Source: an uncultured Lachnospiraceae bacterium (GTDB lineage: Bacteria > Bacillota > Clostridia > Lachnospirales > Lachnospiraceae). Taken from it: a DNA stretch of 64,000 nucleotides. Below the pieces are notes generated by a model. It did not search any database, was not told the origin of the DNA, and saw nothing but the letters and a program-made list of their open reading frames with translations. The stretch lies in assembly GCA_910578555.1 (NCBI GenBank), contig CAJTPS010000005.1, forward strand, positions 124,001 to 188,000, in the 5' to 3' direction. Made by a program: the position numbers and the translations under genes. Shown here one piece after another: positions 17,883 through 25,310 of this stretch; position 1 is the stretch's first letter; the number at the start of each line of letters is the position of its first letter.

Positions 17883-18300
17883 TGCAAATGTAACGATAGA
17901 GGACAGGATCGTCGGGGCAATCAACCGGGGATTCTGTGTTTTTGTCGGCATATCTGAAAGCGATACGAGAAAAATCGCGGATAAAATGATTCATAAATTG
18001 GTAAACATGCGTATTTTCAGCGATGCATGCGGAAAGACCAATCTAAATCTCGCTTCTGTGGATGGCGGATTGTTAATTATTTCACAATTCACATTGTATG
18101 CAGACTGCAGGCACGGAAACCGGCCGTCATTTTTAGAAGCAGGTAAACCTGAGCCTTCCAGGGAATTATACGAATATATTATAGCAAAATGCCGGCAGTC
18201 TGTTCCTGTAGTGGAGCACGGGGAATTTGGTGCGGATATGCAGGTGTCTATCGTAAATGACGGTCCGTTTACGGTCTGGCTGGATTCCGAAACATTATAA
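17854..18300 (+). CDS. dtd: D-aminoacyl-tRNA deacylase
   Basis: This 148-residue enzyme hydrolyses D-amino acids (and glycine mis-charged on tRNA-Ala) from tRNA. Visible motifs are SQFTLYAD (the SQxT catalytic motif), GNRPSF and the C-terminal NDGPFTVWLDS, which corresponds to the Gly-cisPro motif of the dimer-shared active site. The start is ATG 17854 (MRFLIQRV), typical of the family; the longer frame runs inside the transporter gene. It overlaps that gene by 29 bases, so it is translationally coupled. Confidence 0.95.
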   Translation: MRFLIQRVTSANVTIEDRIVGAINRGFCVFVGISESDTRKIADKMIHKLVNMRIFSDACGKTNLNLASVDGGLLIISQFTLYADCRHGNRPSFLEAGKPEPSRELYEYIIAKCRQSVPVVEHGEFGADMQVSIVNDGPFTVWLDSETL

Positions 18301-18425
18301 TTACACACGCATGTGCAACGATTTTCAGTCTTATGATGTTGTCATAAGATGGGTTATTGGGTCGGAAATTGACGCTCGAAACAACAATTTGTGGTATTTT
18401 TTATAAAAAAGTTGTACGAAAAGTA

Positions 18426-18454
18426 TTGACATATCGCTTTGTTACCATGATAAT
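18426..18454 (+). promoter_or_regulatory. Promoter of the unknown gene at 18518
   Basis: TTGACA (18426-18431), a 17-base spacer and GATAAT (18449-18454). The expected start of transcription at about 18461 argues that translation begins at GTG 18518 and not at the ATG 18473, which has no Shine-Dalgarno. Confidence 0.78.
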
Positions 18455-18517
18455 TAAAAACGTAGTATATAGATGAAAGGTCGGGTTTTTAAAGAAAGGG
18501 TAAACAGGGGTGTTTTT

Positions 18518-18868
18518 GTGACTATTGCAGAATTAAGAGAACGTATCGGTAAAAAACTTGCACAGACAAATTTCGGCGTATACATTACCGCACACAGCTA
18601 TATTAACGAGTGTTATGACTGGTATCGGTCGTTGATCTATGAATCAAATTATACGCTTGAGGAAATCCGGGAACAGATCAAGGATGATGACCGCAAGCAT
18701 CGCTGGGATTGGCTTCTGGCGCGTGCCAGAGCTACCCATACACACTGCACGCATGAGGAATTATGGGAAATGTTCGATTACCTTACAGCAGAAATTGAAG
18801 AATATGATAAGGAGGAAGCTGAAGCCGCCAGAGAAACTGACGAAAATGCTAACCAGGAACAGTCATAA
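18518..18868 (+). CDS. Hypothetical soluble protein
   Basis: I do not recognise this 116-residue protein. It is rich in charged residues and mostly helical in character. It has a conserved-looking core (ITAHSYINECYDWYRSLIYE) and a His/Thr-rich stretch (ARATHTHCTHEELW), and it ends in an acidic tail. No membrane span or signal peptide is seen. AGGGG at 18506-18510 is 7 bases before GTG 18518, which I take as the start. An ATG at 18473 would add 15 residues but has no ribosome site. It has its own strong promoter and a terminator, so it is a monocistronic gene. Confidence 0.6.
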   Translation: MTIAELRERIGKKLAQTNFGVYITAHSYINECYDWYRSLIYESNYTLEEIREQIKDDDRKHRWDWLLARARATHTHCTHEELWEMFDYLTAEIEEYDKEEAEAARETDENANQEQS

Positions 18869-18907
18869 GTCTTTGATAAAAGCTTCCGCGTAATGTTCTG
18901 TAAAATA

Positions 18908-18953
18908 CCACACAACTATTCGTTAAACTTGTGTTTTGCGCATAGTTGTGTGG
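18908..18953. terminator. Hairpin between convergent genes
   Basis: CCACACAACTAT (18908-18919) pairs perfectly with ATAGTTGTGTGG (18942-18953) around a 22-base loop. It lies between the plus-strand gene ending at 18868 and the minus-strand gene ending at 19036 and can serve both. Confidence 0.6.
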
Positions 18954-19035
18954 GCAAAGTATCCGGTCCAGGATTATCCGTTATGAAAACTGCAATCTGC
19001 GGCAGACTTTCATACAGTAATTCTGCAGGCCGCCA

Positions 19036-20601
19036 TCACGGGCTGGTTAACGCAACATAACCGGTATCGGACACGATTTGTTGACCTTGCGGACCAGTCA
19101 TCCATTCCAGAAACGGTTCTATATTTGGATTCGGGTTGTCGGCAAGTGAAACGGCATACAATTCTGTAGTAAGCGGATAATCTCCGGATCGAATGGCTTC
19201 GGTATCCGGATAGATACCGTCCACCGACAGATATTTGATCTGGTTTGTATTTGCGGTATCTTTTGCCATAATGGAGGCAAAATACCGGAAGGAATAACCA
19301 ATGGCGGTATCCTTGTTCTGATATCTGGCCGTTCTGACGATCAGGTCGCCCATACTGCCGACATATTCTGTTTTCAGCGGCTGTTTGAGCATGGTGTCGC
19401 CCATAAAGTATTCCATCATTGTCTGTGATCCGGAATTTTCCGGGCGCTGAAAGGGAAGAATGCGTTTGTTCCTGCCGCCGAGTGTTTTCCAGTTGCTTAC
19501 TTTTCCGGAATAGATGTCCCGAAGCTGTTCGGAGGTCAGCCCGTCCACAGGGTTTTCGCTATTTACAAAGAAGATAAAAGCCTCTTTACCGATCGGGGTC
19601 ATTACGAGTTCTTTTCCGCTATGCCGGGCTGTCTTTTGCTGATCCGAAGATGGTTTGGCACCAAAAAAGATATCGCACTCCCCGTCAAGCAGACGTTCGA
19701 AAGCAATGACAGAATTGTTAAACGCAACCGGTGTGATGGCGCCTACATTTTTATAGCTGTTCTTCTTGGCATATTCCTGAATTTCATCAATATCTTCATA
19801 ACAGGCATACGCAAAAGCCGCATAAACCGGATATGCCGCTTCTGCGCCGTCCAGTACAGGCATAGACGCAGAATCAGACACTGTATAGGTAGACGGTGTA
19901 TTTAAGCGCGCCAGAATATTGTCTTCATTCTCAACGTAGTAAGGACTCAGGTCGGTGCTGGACAAACCGTCCTCATAGGCAAAACCGTATCCTTTCTGTG
20001 AAGGATCAACCTCAATGATATTCTTTCGTTTATAGAACCAGATTCCCTCACTTAACAATAAAACTGCAGCACAGCCGATCAGGATTCCAAATAGATATTT
20101 GCGGCAAAACGGTCTCCTGCACACCCCTGTCTTATGAAATGCAAGCCTCTCTCCCGCCGCAAAGCCGCCTAAAATTGCCGCATTATAGAGCCAGATCATC
20201 AGTTCTGTTGTCTGCAGGTTCATAGCGTCCAGCGCTAAAATGCCATATAAATTGAATGACAACAGAACAATAATCAGTGTCGTATTATTATCGCCGAATA
20301 TATTAAACAAAACCCATAACAGGAACTGCCACGCAAAATATACCATGAACGGCAGATAGATTCCGTACATATGATCGGGTTTTGTAAGCTTAAACCGTCC
20401 GATACACAGATAGGAATACAGAAACATGATTGCCGCCGTCACAAATGGCATTGCGGCATAAACAACCTTTTCATCCAAAGGTATATTTATAATGCCTGAT
20501 ACATGGAGAATAACAGGCATAGCAAGCAGAATCTGCGGCAGAAATATCACAACAAGAATGGTAAACATATAATATGCATCACAATTCAGATTCTTTTTCA
20601 T
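19036..20601 (-). CDS. Membrane protein fused to a PstS-like phosphate-binding domain
   Basis: This 521-residue protein has about six membrane spans in its first 190 residues (roughly 11-31, 46-66, 80-103, 107-127, 132-150, 170-187). An extracytoplasmic domain resembling the PstS/PBP-like-2 fold follows. That domain shows the family features GECDIFFGAKPSS, EAFIFFVNSENPVDGLTSEQLRDIYSGKVSNWK and ENSGSQTMMEYFMG. Normal PstS proteins are lipoproteins, so tethering to a multi-span domain suggests a sensor or a scavenging receptor. No pst transporter genes are adjacent. AAGGAAG lies upstream of the ATG. Confidence 0.78.
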   Translation of the reverse strand: MKKNLNCDAYYMFTILVVIFLPQILLAMPVILHVSGIINIPLDEKVVYAAMPFVTAAIMFLYSYLCIGRFKLTKPDHMYGIYLPFMVYFAWQFLLWVLFNIFGDNNTTLIIVLLSFNLYGILALDAMNLQTTELMIWLYNAAILGGFAAGERLAFHKTGVCRRPFCRKYLFGILIGCAAVLLLSEGIWFYKRKNIIEVDPSQKGYGFAYEDGLSSTDLSPYYVENEDNILARLNTPSTYTVSDSASMPVLDGAEAAYPVYAAFAYACYEDIDEIQEYAKKNSYKNVGAITPVAFNNSVIAFERLLDGECDIFFGAKPSSDQQKTARHSGKELVMTPIGKEAFIFFVNSENPVDGLTSEQLRDIYSGKVSNWKTLGGRNKRILPFQRPENSGSQTMMEYFMGDTMLKQPLKTEYVGSMGDLIVRTARYQNKDTAIGYSFRYFASIMAKDTANTNQIKYLSVDGIYPDTEAIRSGDYPLTTELYAVSLADNPNPNIEPFLEWMTGPQGQQIVSDTGYVALTSP

Positions 20602-20648
20602 TTCATCTTCCTTATCTTGCCGTAACGGTAAGATTGAGAATTAAAGTT

Positions 20649-21275
20649 TCAGCGGTTTTCAAAGTCTTCCACAAACTGTGTAATCAGCTTTACGGAACCG
20701 TCAATACCGAGAACACCACTGTTAATGGACAGGTCATAGCTGTCAGAGCGACCCCATTTCTTAGAGGAATAATAATTATAATAACTCTGACGTGATTTAT
20801 CTTTCTTATTCATCATATCAATGGCTTTCTGTTCTGACGTCACATCCTGATACCGCTCCATGATGCGCTTTACTTTACTCTGCTGGTCGGCATGTATGAA
20901 CAGATGGAGACAGTTCTGGTAATCGTGCAGCGCATAATCCGCGCAGCGTCCTACAATTACACACGGCCCCTCGGATGCGATCTTCTTAATGGTGTCAAAC
21001 TGTGCCAGAAAAACCTTGTGGCTTATGGGCATATCCACAAAGGAGGAAGAATTGTAGCCGAAAGAATACGTGTCCATTACCAGATTATAGAGAAATGAAT
21101 TAGTAGGACGTTCGTCGTGTGTCTGTATCATCTCCTCACAGAAACCGCTCTCTTTCGCCGCTCTTGTCAGAAGATCCTTATCATAAAATTTTATCCCGAA
21201 ATGCTCCGCGACTTTCTTGCCGATTTCACGCCCGCCGGAACCGAATTGACGACCGATTGTAATAATTGTATTCAT
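20649..21275 (-). CDS. Cytidylate kinase-like family protein
   Basis: This 208-residue protein belongs to the cytidylate-kinase-like P-loop family common in Clostridia. It opens MNTIITIGRQFGSGGREIG, a P-loop variant with GSGGREIG in place of the usual GKS/T. Later regions include the YDKDLL segment, GPCVIVGRCADYAL and a lid-like RMIERYQ-type helix. It is distinct from true Cmk, and its substrate is unknown. It lies 47 bases upstream of the phosphate-binding fusion gene on the same strand, so the two may form an operon. Confidence 0.82.
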   Translation of the reverse strand: MNTIITIGRQFGSGGREIGKKVAEHFGIKFYDKDLLTRAAKESGFCEEMIQTHDERPTNSFLYNLVMDTYSFGYNSSSFVDMPISHKVFLAQFDTIKKIASEGPCVIVGRCADYALHDYQNCLHLFIHADQQSKVKRIMERYQDVTSEQKAIDMMNKKDKSRQSYYNYYSSKKWGRSDSYDLSINSGVLGIDGSVKLITQFVEDFENR

Positions 21276-21405
21276 AAAGTATCATCCTTTCTGCTATAAG
21301 TTTATTATCTTAAGAAGATAACTATATTTATATTATATACATTTTCCACATGAAAAGCAAATATTTTTCGCTGTTTATTATACAAAACAAATAAAACCAA
21401 TGGTA

Positions 21406-21455
21406 ATTTGCGCTATATGCAAATACATGGCATAAGTTTTGAAAATTGATATAAT
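21406..21455 (+). promoter_or_regulatory. Possible promoter and dyad upstream of the XerD-like gene
   Basis: ATTTGC (21406-21411) is inverted as GCAAAT (21419-21424), forming a dyad. A -10 TATAAT lies at 21450-21455, with a weak -35 (ATGGCA, 21427-21432) 17 bases upstream. The dyad just upstream of the -35 could be an operator. Confidence 0.4.
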
Positions 21456-21532
21456 AAGTCATAATTGTATATACATTATATGAAAATTAGGATAGAATGA
21501 TTTTATTGATAAGACACAAAGGAGCCCTCGTG

Positions 21533-22528
21533 ATGAATGATATACAAGAGCACATCAAGAACTATCTGACCTACTGCAGATCCCAGAAAAGACTGGATGA
21601 AAAGACGCTGAAAGCCTATCGGATCGATCTTCGTCAATTTATATCCTGGCTGCAGAACCATGAACAACCGGAACAGAAAAAGGTGCCCTGTCCCGCCGTC
21701 AGGAAACCGGCAGAGGATACTCTTTCCCATATGCCGGAAATTACCGACATCACGCCTGCTGTCCTGGAAGACTACCTGGCACACCTGCACCAGACATACA
21801 AGCCGAAATCCGTCAAGAGAAAAATCGCCTCTCTCAAAGCCCTCTTCCACTATCTTGAATATAAGGAAATCATCGAACGTAATCCATTTGCCAAACTGCA
21901 GATCAAATTTCGAGAACCGATCATACTTCCCAAAACGATTCCCCTGTATACCGTTGAACAGTTTCTTGCCGTCATATACAAACAGCGCAGAGAGGCGCAG
22001 ACAGCATATCAGAAGAAAACCGCTCTGCGGGATGCAGCAGTCATTGAACTGCTCTTTTCCACAGGTATGCGGATATCGGAACTATGCACCCTCGGAATCG
22101 GCGATGTCAACCTGTATGACGGAACGGTCCTGATTTACGGTAAAGGCGCGAAAGAACGACGGATACAGATCGGGAATAATGATGTGATCAACATACTGGA
22201 AACTTATAGAGATGAATTTCTTCCTGAAATGCAGGAATGCGGGCATTTCTTTGTCAATCTGTCCGGCAGTCCGCTGACGGATCAGTCTATTCGCAGAATG
22301 ATACGCAAATACTGCGCGCTCGCTTCTATCGAACTGCATATCACACCGCATATGTTCCGGCATACTTTTGCCACCAGTCTTTTGGAGGCGGATGTAGATA
22401 TCCGTTATATTCAGGAGATGCTCGGACACAGCTCCATCAACATTACGGAAATCTACACACACGTCGCCATGGCAAAACAGCGCGATATCCTCACCACGAA
22501 ACATCCGCGCAGAAATTTCAAAATTTAG
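21533..22528 (+). CDS. Tyrosine recombinase, XerC/D-like
   Basis: This 331-residue recombinase has an N-terminal SAM-like core-binding domain (about 1-120) and the catalytic domain. The residue set is complete: Arg (STGMRISELC), Lys (YGKGAKERR), His/Arg (ITPHMFRHTFA), His (LGHSSINIT) and Tyr (IYTHV). About 25 extra residues (PEQKKVPCPAVRKP region) sit between the second and third N-terminal helices. GGAG at 21521-21524 is 8 bases before ATG 21533, which rules out 21497. It may be a chromosome-dimer resolvase or a stranded integrase. No flanking att repeats or cargo genes were seen. Confidence 0.85.
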   Translation: MNDIQEHIKNYLTYCRSQKRLDEKTLKAYRIDLRQFISWLQNHEQPEQKKVPCPAVRKPAEDTLSHMPEITDITPAVLEDYLAHLHQTYKPKSVKRKIASLKALFHYLEYKEIIERNPFAKLQIKFREPIILPKTIPLYTVEQFLAVIYKQRREAQTAYQKKTALRDAAVIELLFSTGMRISELCTLGIGDVNLYDGTVLIYGKGAKERRIQIGNNDVINILETYRDEFLPEMQECGHFFVNLSGSPLTDQSIRRMIRKYCALASIELHITPHMFRHTFATSLLEADVDIRYIQEMLGHSSINITEIYTHVAMAKQRDILTTKHPRRNFKI

Positions 22529-22530
22529 AT

Positions 22531-22547
22531 TTGACTTGTGTAGTCAA
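22531..22547. terminator. Small dyad between convergent genes
   Basis: TTGACT-TGTGT-AGTCAA lies in the 28-base gap between the recombinase stop and the BlaR1-type gene stop. The stem is short, so termination is likely weak. Confidence 0.35.
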
Positions 22548-22556
22548 CATGGTTTT

Positions 22557-24734
22557 CTAATCCGGCTCGGAAACCCCCTCTATATAGATCCAGTCCAGAT
22601 CATGCACATCGCATCTTGTGAAACCCGGTATCTGGTCGGTTATGATCTGCACATCGTCTGCCAGGTCATACAGATCCTGATAGTCTTTCTGCAGCTTCGG
22701 ATCGTCCGGTGCTGTGTTCCTGTCGTCTGCGCTGTAACCGCCTTCCGGATATTTGGCATAGATCAATGCATATTCCTGATCGTCCTGTCTGTACACCCCC
22801 AGTACACGGTATGTTTCAGCGGCCTTGTTCCCATAAATGGTATAGGGAAGTTCAGCACGCCGTATATAGTCCAGAAATATCAGTTCTCCGCCATAATGTG
22901 CTTCCGCATTGTTTTTCTCATAGACAGCCAGCCGGTTCTCAAGTCTGTAATCATCAGATCCTATGGCGGCCGAGCGGCATGCCGGTGATATTTCCAATAA
23001 GGTTTTGCCTATCCAGGCTTCCGGCAGAATCAGCTGCAGTCCGTTTTGAAATCTCAAGACATTTGCCTCCGTTTCGCTTACAGAATCATCAAATTTCCAA
23101 AAATCAATATACGTACTGTCATCAATATAGTCGCTGTCAGACTGCAGGATGCAGAAAGTGTCTGTAATAACCGGCAGTCTTGCGCCTGCACCCTCTGTGG
23201 CATCCACCGGATAACTGTAGAATACCGCCCACACACAGTTTGCTTCCGCATATTCAATCAGACGGGCTCTTGTGATCATATCCCCGATCTGCCCTTCCAG
23301 TTCATTCTCTCTGCCGGATTCCATAACCGGAAGCAGCGCCTGTATTTCTCCCATTTCTTTGCGGACTGCTTCCAGACTGCGGTTATCATAACGGGTAATC
23401 CAGAAGCGGATTTTATCATTATGAACGAAATGCCACATATCAGACCCGTATTGCACCCAGTCTTCATCGGGCACATAGATGTAGTAGCCGTCGCCGGCAT
23501 ACAGTGCCGCCGTTTGTTCTTCCGGTTCTCCTTCCATGATATAGGTAAGTGTCGTGCTTTCCGGAAGAGCTGGCTCAGGGGACTCTGCAGGCGGATTTCC
23601 GAACTGCACGGTTGTTGATCCATCCGGTTCTGTTGACTGACCAGGTTGGTCTATTTCAGAAACAGAACATCCGATTAATAATCCACCACCGATCATTAAA
23701 GCAGCCGTAACGACCAGAATAAAAAAACCACTTTGCTTAACAGAACGACCCAGGATATTCCGAAATCTTTTCTGCATGATGTACTTTCCACCGTAAAACT
23801 GTGTGGATAAAGGATGTTTCCGGGTATATTTTTGCTGGAGCATGGTGTAAAGCGCTTCCGTGTACGCATGTTTACTCTTACGGTCCGCTCCTGACACTAC
23901 TCTCTCGTCGCAGGATAATTCCATGTCACCGACTGCTTCTCTGTGCATGAACCATACAACCGGATTAAACCAGTGAACTGCATTTGCCAATACAAAAAGC
24001 AGCTTCCAATATACATCATTGCGCATGAAATGGACCAGTTCATGTTTCAAGATATAGTATAATGCTTCGTCGGAATAAGACTCTGCGGGCAGCACGAGAA
24101 CCGGTTGCAGGAATCCGGTCACCATAGGACTGTCCGCCCCGGCATATTTGACGACAGATATTTTTTTCCGCAGATGCAGTTCGCCGCACACTTCCTGTAA
24201 CAGCTTCATCACCACGGTATCATTTTGCACAGACTGTTTGCTTTGCAGATCTGTCCGGAGATTATTGATTCTGATTCCGTCACGCACAAGCAGTCTTTTA
24301 TAGTGCAGATAACTGCATAGATGTATGCAGGCAAAGATCACGCTTCCTGCCAGCCATATACAGATCAGAATCGTAAGGGGTGTAATCTGCAGGGTCTCAT
24401 CGGCGCTTATCAACGGTTCTTGCATCCCGGAAGGCATTTCCAGTACGATCCTTCGCGATAGCCGGGTGGCCTGCGGGGATTTGGGGGTCATAGGTTCCTT
24501 TGCGGAATCAATCTTCTCCACTGCTGTTTCAGGATCCGAATTCTGAAAGAAATCCTGTACAGCCGCCGGATCTATGGGCAGCACCAGACGCAGCGCCAGC
24601 AGAATCCACGCCAGATATTTCCATTTTGCCGCGTAGCGTCTGTCGATCAGCGGTGTAAGCACAGCAAGCAGCAGGATTACGAGGCTGACGGACAGCGAAG
24701 TGCTTATAACGGAAAAAAATGCATGTTCCATCAT
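22557..24734 (-). CDS. BlaR1-type M56 metallopeptidase sensor
   Basis: This 725-residue protein has N-terminal membrane spans and a cytosolic M56 peptidase domain with the zinc motif H231-E-L-V-H235 (LKHELVHFMRND) and the downstream SCDERV glutamate. A further span lies at about 345-365 (FFILVVTAALMIGGGLLIG). A roughly 350-residue extracytoplasmic domain follows. That outer domain has no penicillin-binding motifs I can see, so the trigger is not obviously a beta-lactam. The start overlaps the BlaI stop (TAATG) behind GGAGGAGG. Family role: on signal, the peptidase inactivates the BlaI repressor. Confidence 0.87.
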   Translation of the reverse strand: MMEHAFFSVISTSLSVSLVILLLAVLTPLIDRRYAAKWKYLAWILLALRLVLPIDPAAVQDFFQNSDPETAVEKIDSAKEPMTPKSPQATRLSRRIVLEMPSGMQEPLISADETLQITPLTILICIWLAGSVIFACIHLCSYLHYKRLLVRDGIRINNLRTDLQSKQSVQNDTVVMKLLQEVCGELHLRKKISVVKYAGADSPMVTGFLQPVLVLPAESYSDEALYYILKHELVHFMRNDVYWKLLFVLANAVHWFNPVVWFMHREAVGDMELSCDERVVSGADRKSKHAYTEALYTMLQQKYTRKHPLSTQFYGGKYIMQKRFRNILGRSVKQSGFFILVVTAALMIGGGLLIGCSVSEIDQPGQSTEPDGSTTVQFGNPPAESPEPALPESTTLTYIMEGEPEEQTAALYAGDGYYIYVPDEDWVQYGSDMWHFVHNDKIRFWITRYDNRSLEAVRKEMGEIQALLPVMESGRENELEGQIGDMITRARLIEYAEANCVWAVFYSYPVDATEGAGARLPVITDTFCILQSDSDYIDDSTYIDFWKFDDSVSETEANVLRFQNGLQLILPEAWIGKTLLEISPACRSAAIGSDDYRLENRLAVYEKNNAEAHYGGELIFLDYIRRAELPYTIYGNKAAETYRVLGVYRQDDQEYALIYAKYPEGGYSADDRNTAPDDPKLQKDYQDLYDLADDVQIITDQIPGFTRCDVHDLDWIYIEGVSEPD

Positions 24735-25135
24735 TACACCTCCTCCGGATCGGATTTGCTTTCCAGTGTATCCAGATAACTTCGAAGCTCCGCAAGATCT
24801 GATTCTTTAATCGCTTTGCTGTTATAAAGAGAAGCCACCATATTCTGTATGGAATTGTTATAGAGCTGTTCCAGAAAATGTTTGCCCGCTTTTGTCTTAT
24901 AGTCGCTTTCTGTTATGACCGCACTGTATAAGTTTGTGCCTGTGGAGCGGTTGCAGCTTATAAATCCTTTATGCTCTAATCTCGATAAAGAAGTCATAAG
25001 CGTAGATAATTGCCACCTGCGTCTCCCCTGCAGCTCTTTCAGTATGTAATTAGACGTAACAGGCGGTGCGCTGTCCCACAATACCTGCATGATTTCCACT
25101 TCCGCCTCTCCAAGCTTTTTTATTATATTTGACAT
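24734..25135 (-). CDS. BlaI/MecI-family repressor
   Basis: This 133-residue protein has the BlaI/Penicillinase-repressor winged helix at the N-terminus (LGEAEVEIMQVLWDSAPPV ... STLMTSLSRLEHKGFI) and a helical dimerisation tail. In the family the paired M56 protease cleaves or causes cleavage in the tail region. It is the first gene of the two-gene operon, and two matching operators lie immediately upstream, one overlapping its promoter. So it probably represses itself and the sensor gene. No beta-lactamase gene is adjacent. Confidence 0.93.
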   Translation of the reverse strand: MSNIIKKLGEAEVEIMQVLWDSAPPVTSNYILKELQGRRRWQLSTLMTSLSRLEHKGFISCNRSTGTNLYSAVITESDYKTKAGKHFLEQLYNNSIQNMVASLYNSKAIKESDLAELRSYLDTLESKSDPEEV

Positions 25136-25159
25136 TATAAAAAACCTCCCTCGTTTCTG

Positions 25160-25207
25160 TTATACAGCCGTATAATTTATTATACAGTTGTATAACAGAT
25201 GCGTCAA
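25160..25207 (-). promoter_or_regulatory. blaI promoter with two BlaI operators
   Basis: Two 16-base dyads TTATAC-N4-GTATAA lie at 25160-25175 (AGCC centre) and 25180-25195 (AGTT centre), 20 bases apart centre to centre. On the minus strand the promoter reads TTGACG (25207-25202), a 17-base spacer and TATAAT (25184-25179). The second operator covers the spacer and -10, and the first covers the transcription start. This is a clear autorepression layout. Confidence 0.88.
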
Positions 25208-25225
25208 GAACTAATTGAGTGAACG

Positions 25226-25262
25226 CAAAAAAGGCTGCCGGTTTTCAATAACCGGCAGTCTT
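25226..25262 (-). terminator. Intrinsic terminator after cstA
   Basis: CTGCCGGTT (25235-25243) pairs with AACCGGCAG (25250-25258). On the minus strand it is followed by CCTTTTTT, giving a good terminator for the gene ending at 25311. Confidence 0.85.
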
Positions 25263-25310
25263 TTATCTGCACAATTTCATACAATCAAATGCTCTCGTTT
25301 TATAATTTCA

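Noticed and set aside
21497..22528. XerD-like gene as the integrase of a prophage or genomic island
   Set aside because: No phage genes, tRNA target or flanking direct repeats are present; the neighbours are ordinary chromosomal genes.
22709..23618. Plus-strand frames of 150-190 residues
   Set aside because: They lie opposite the BlaR1-type gene, have no ribosome sites or motifs, and show biased composition typical of antisense frames.
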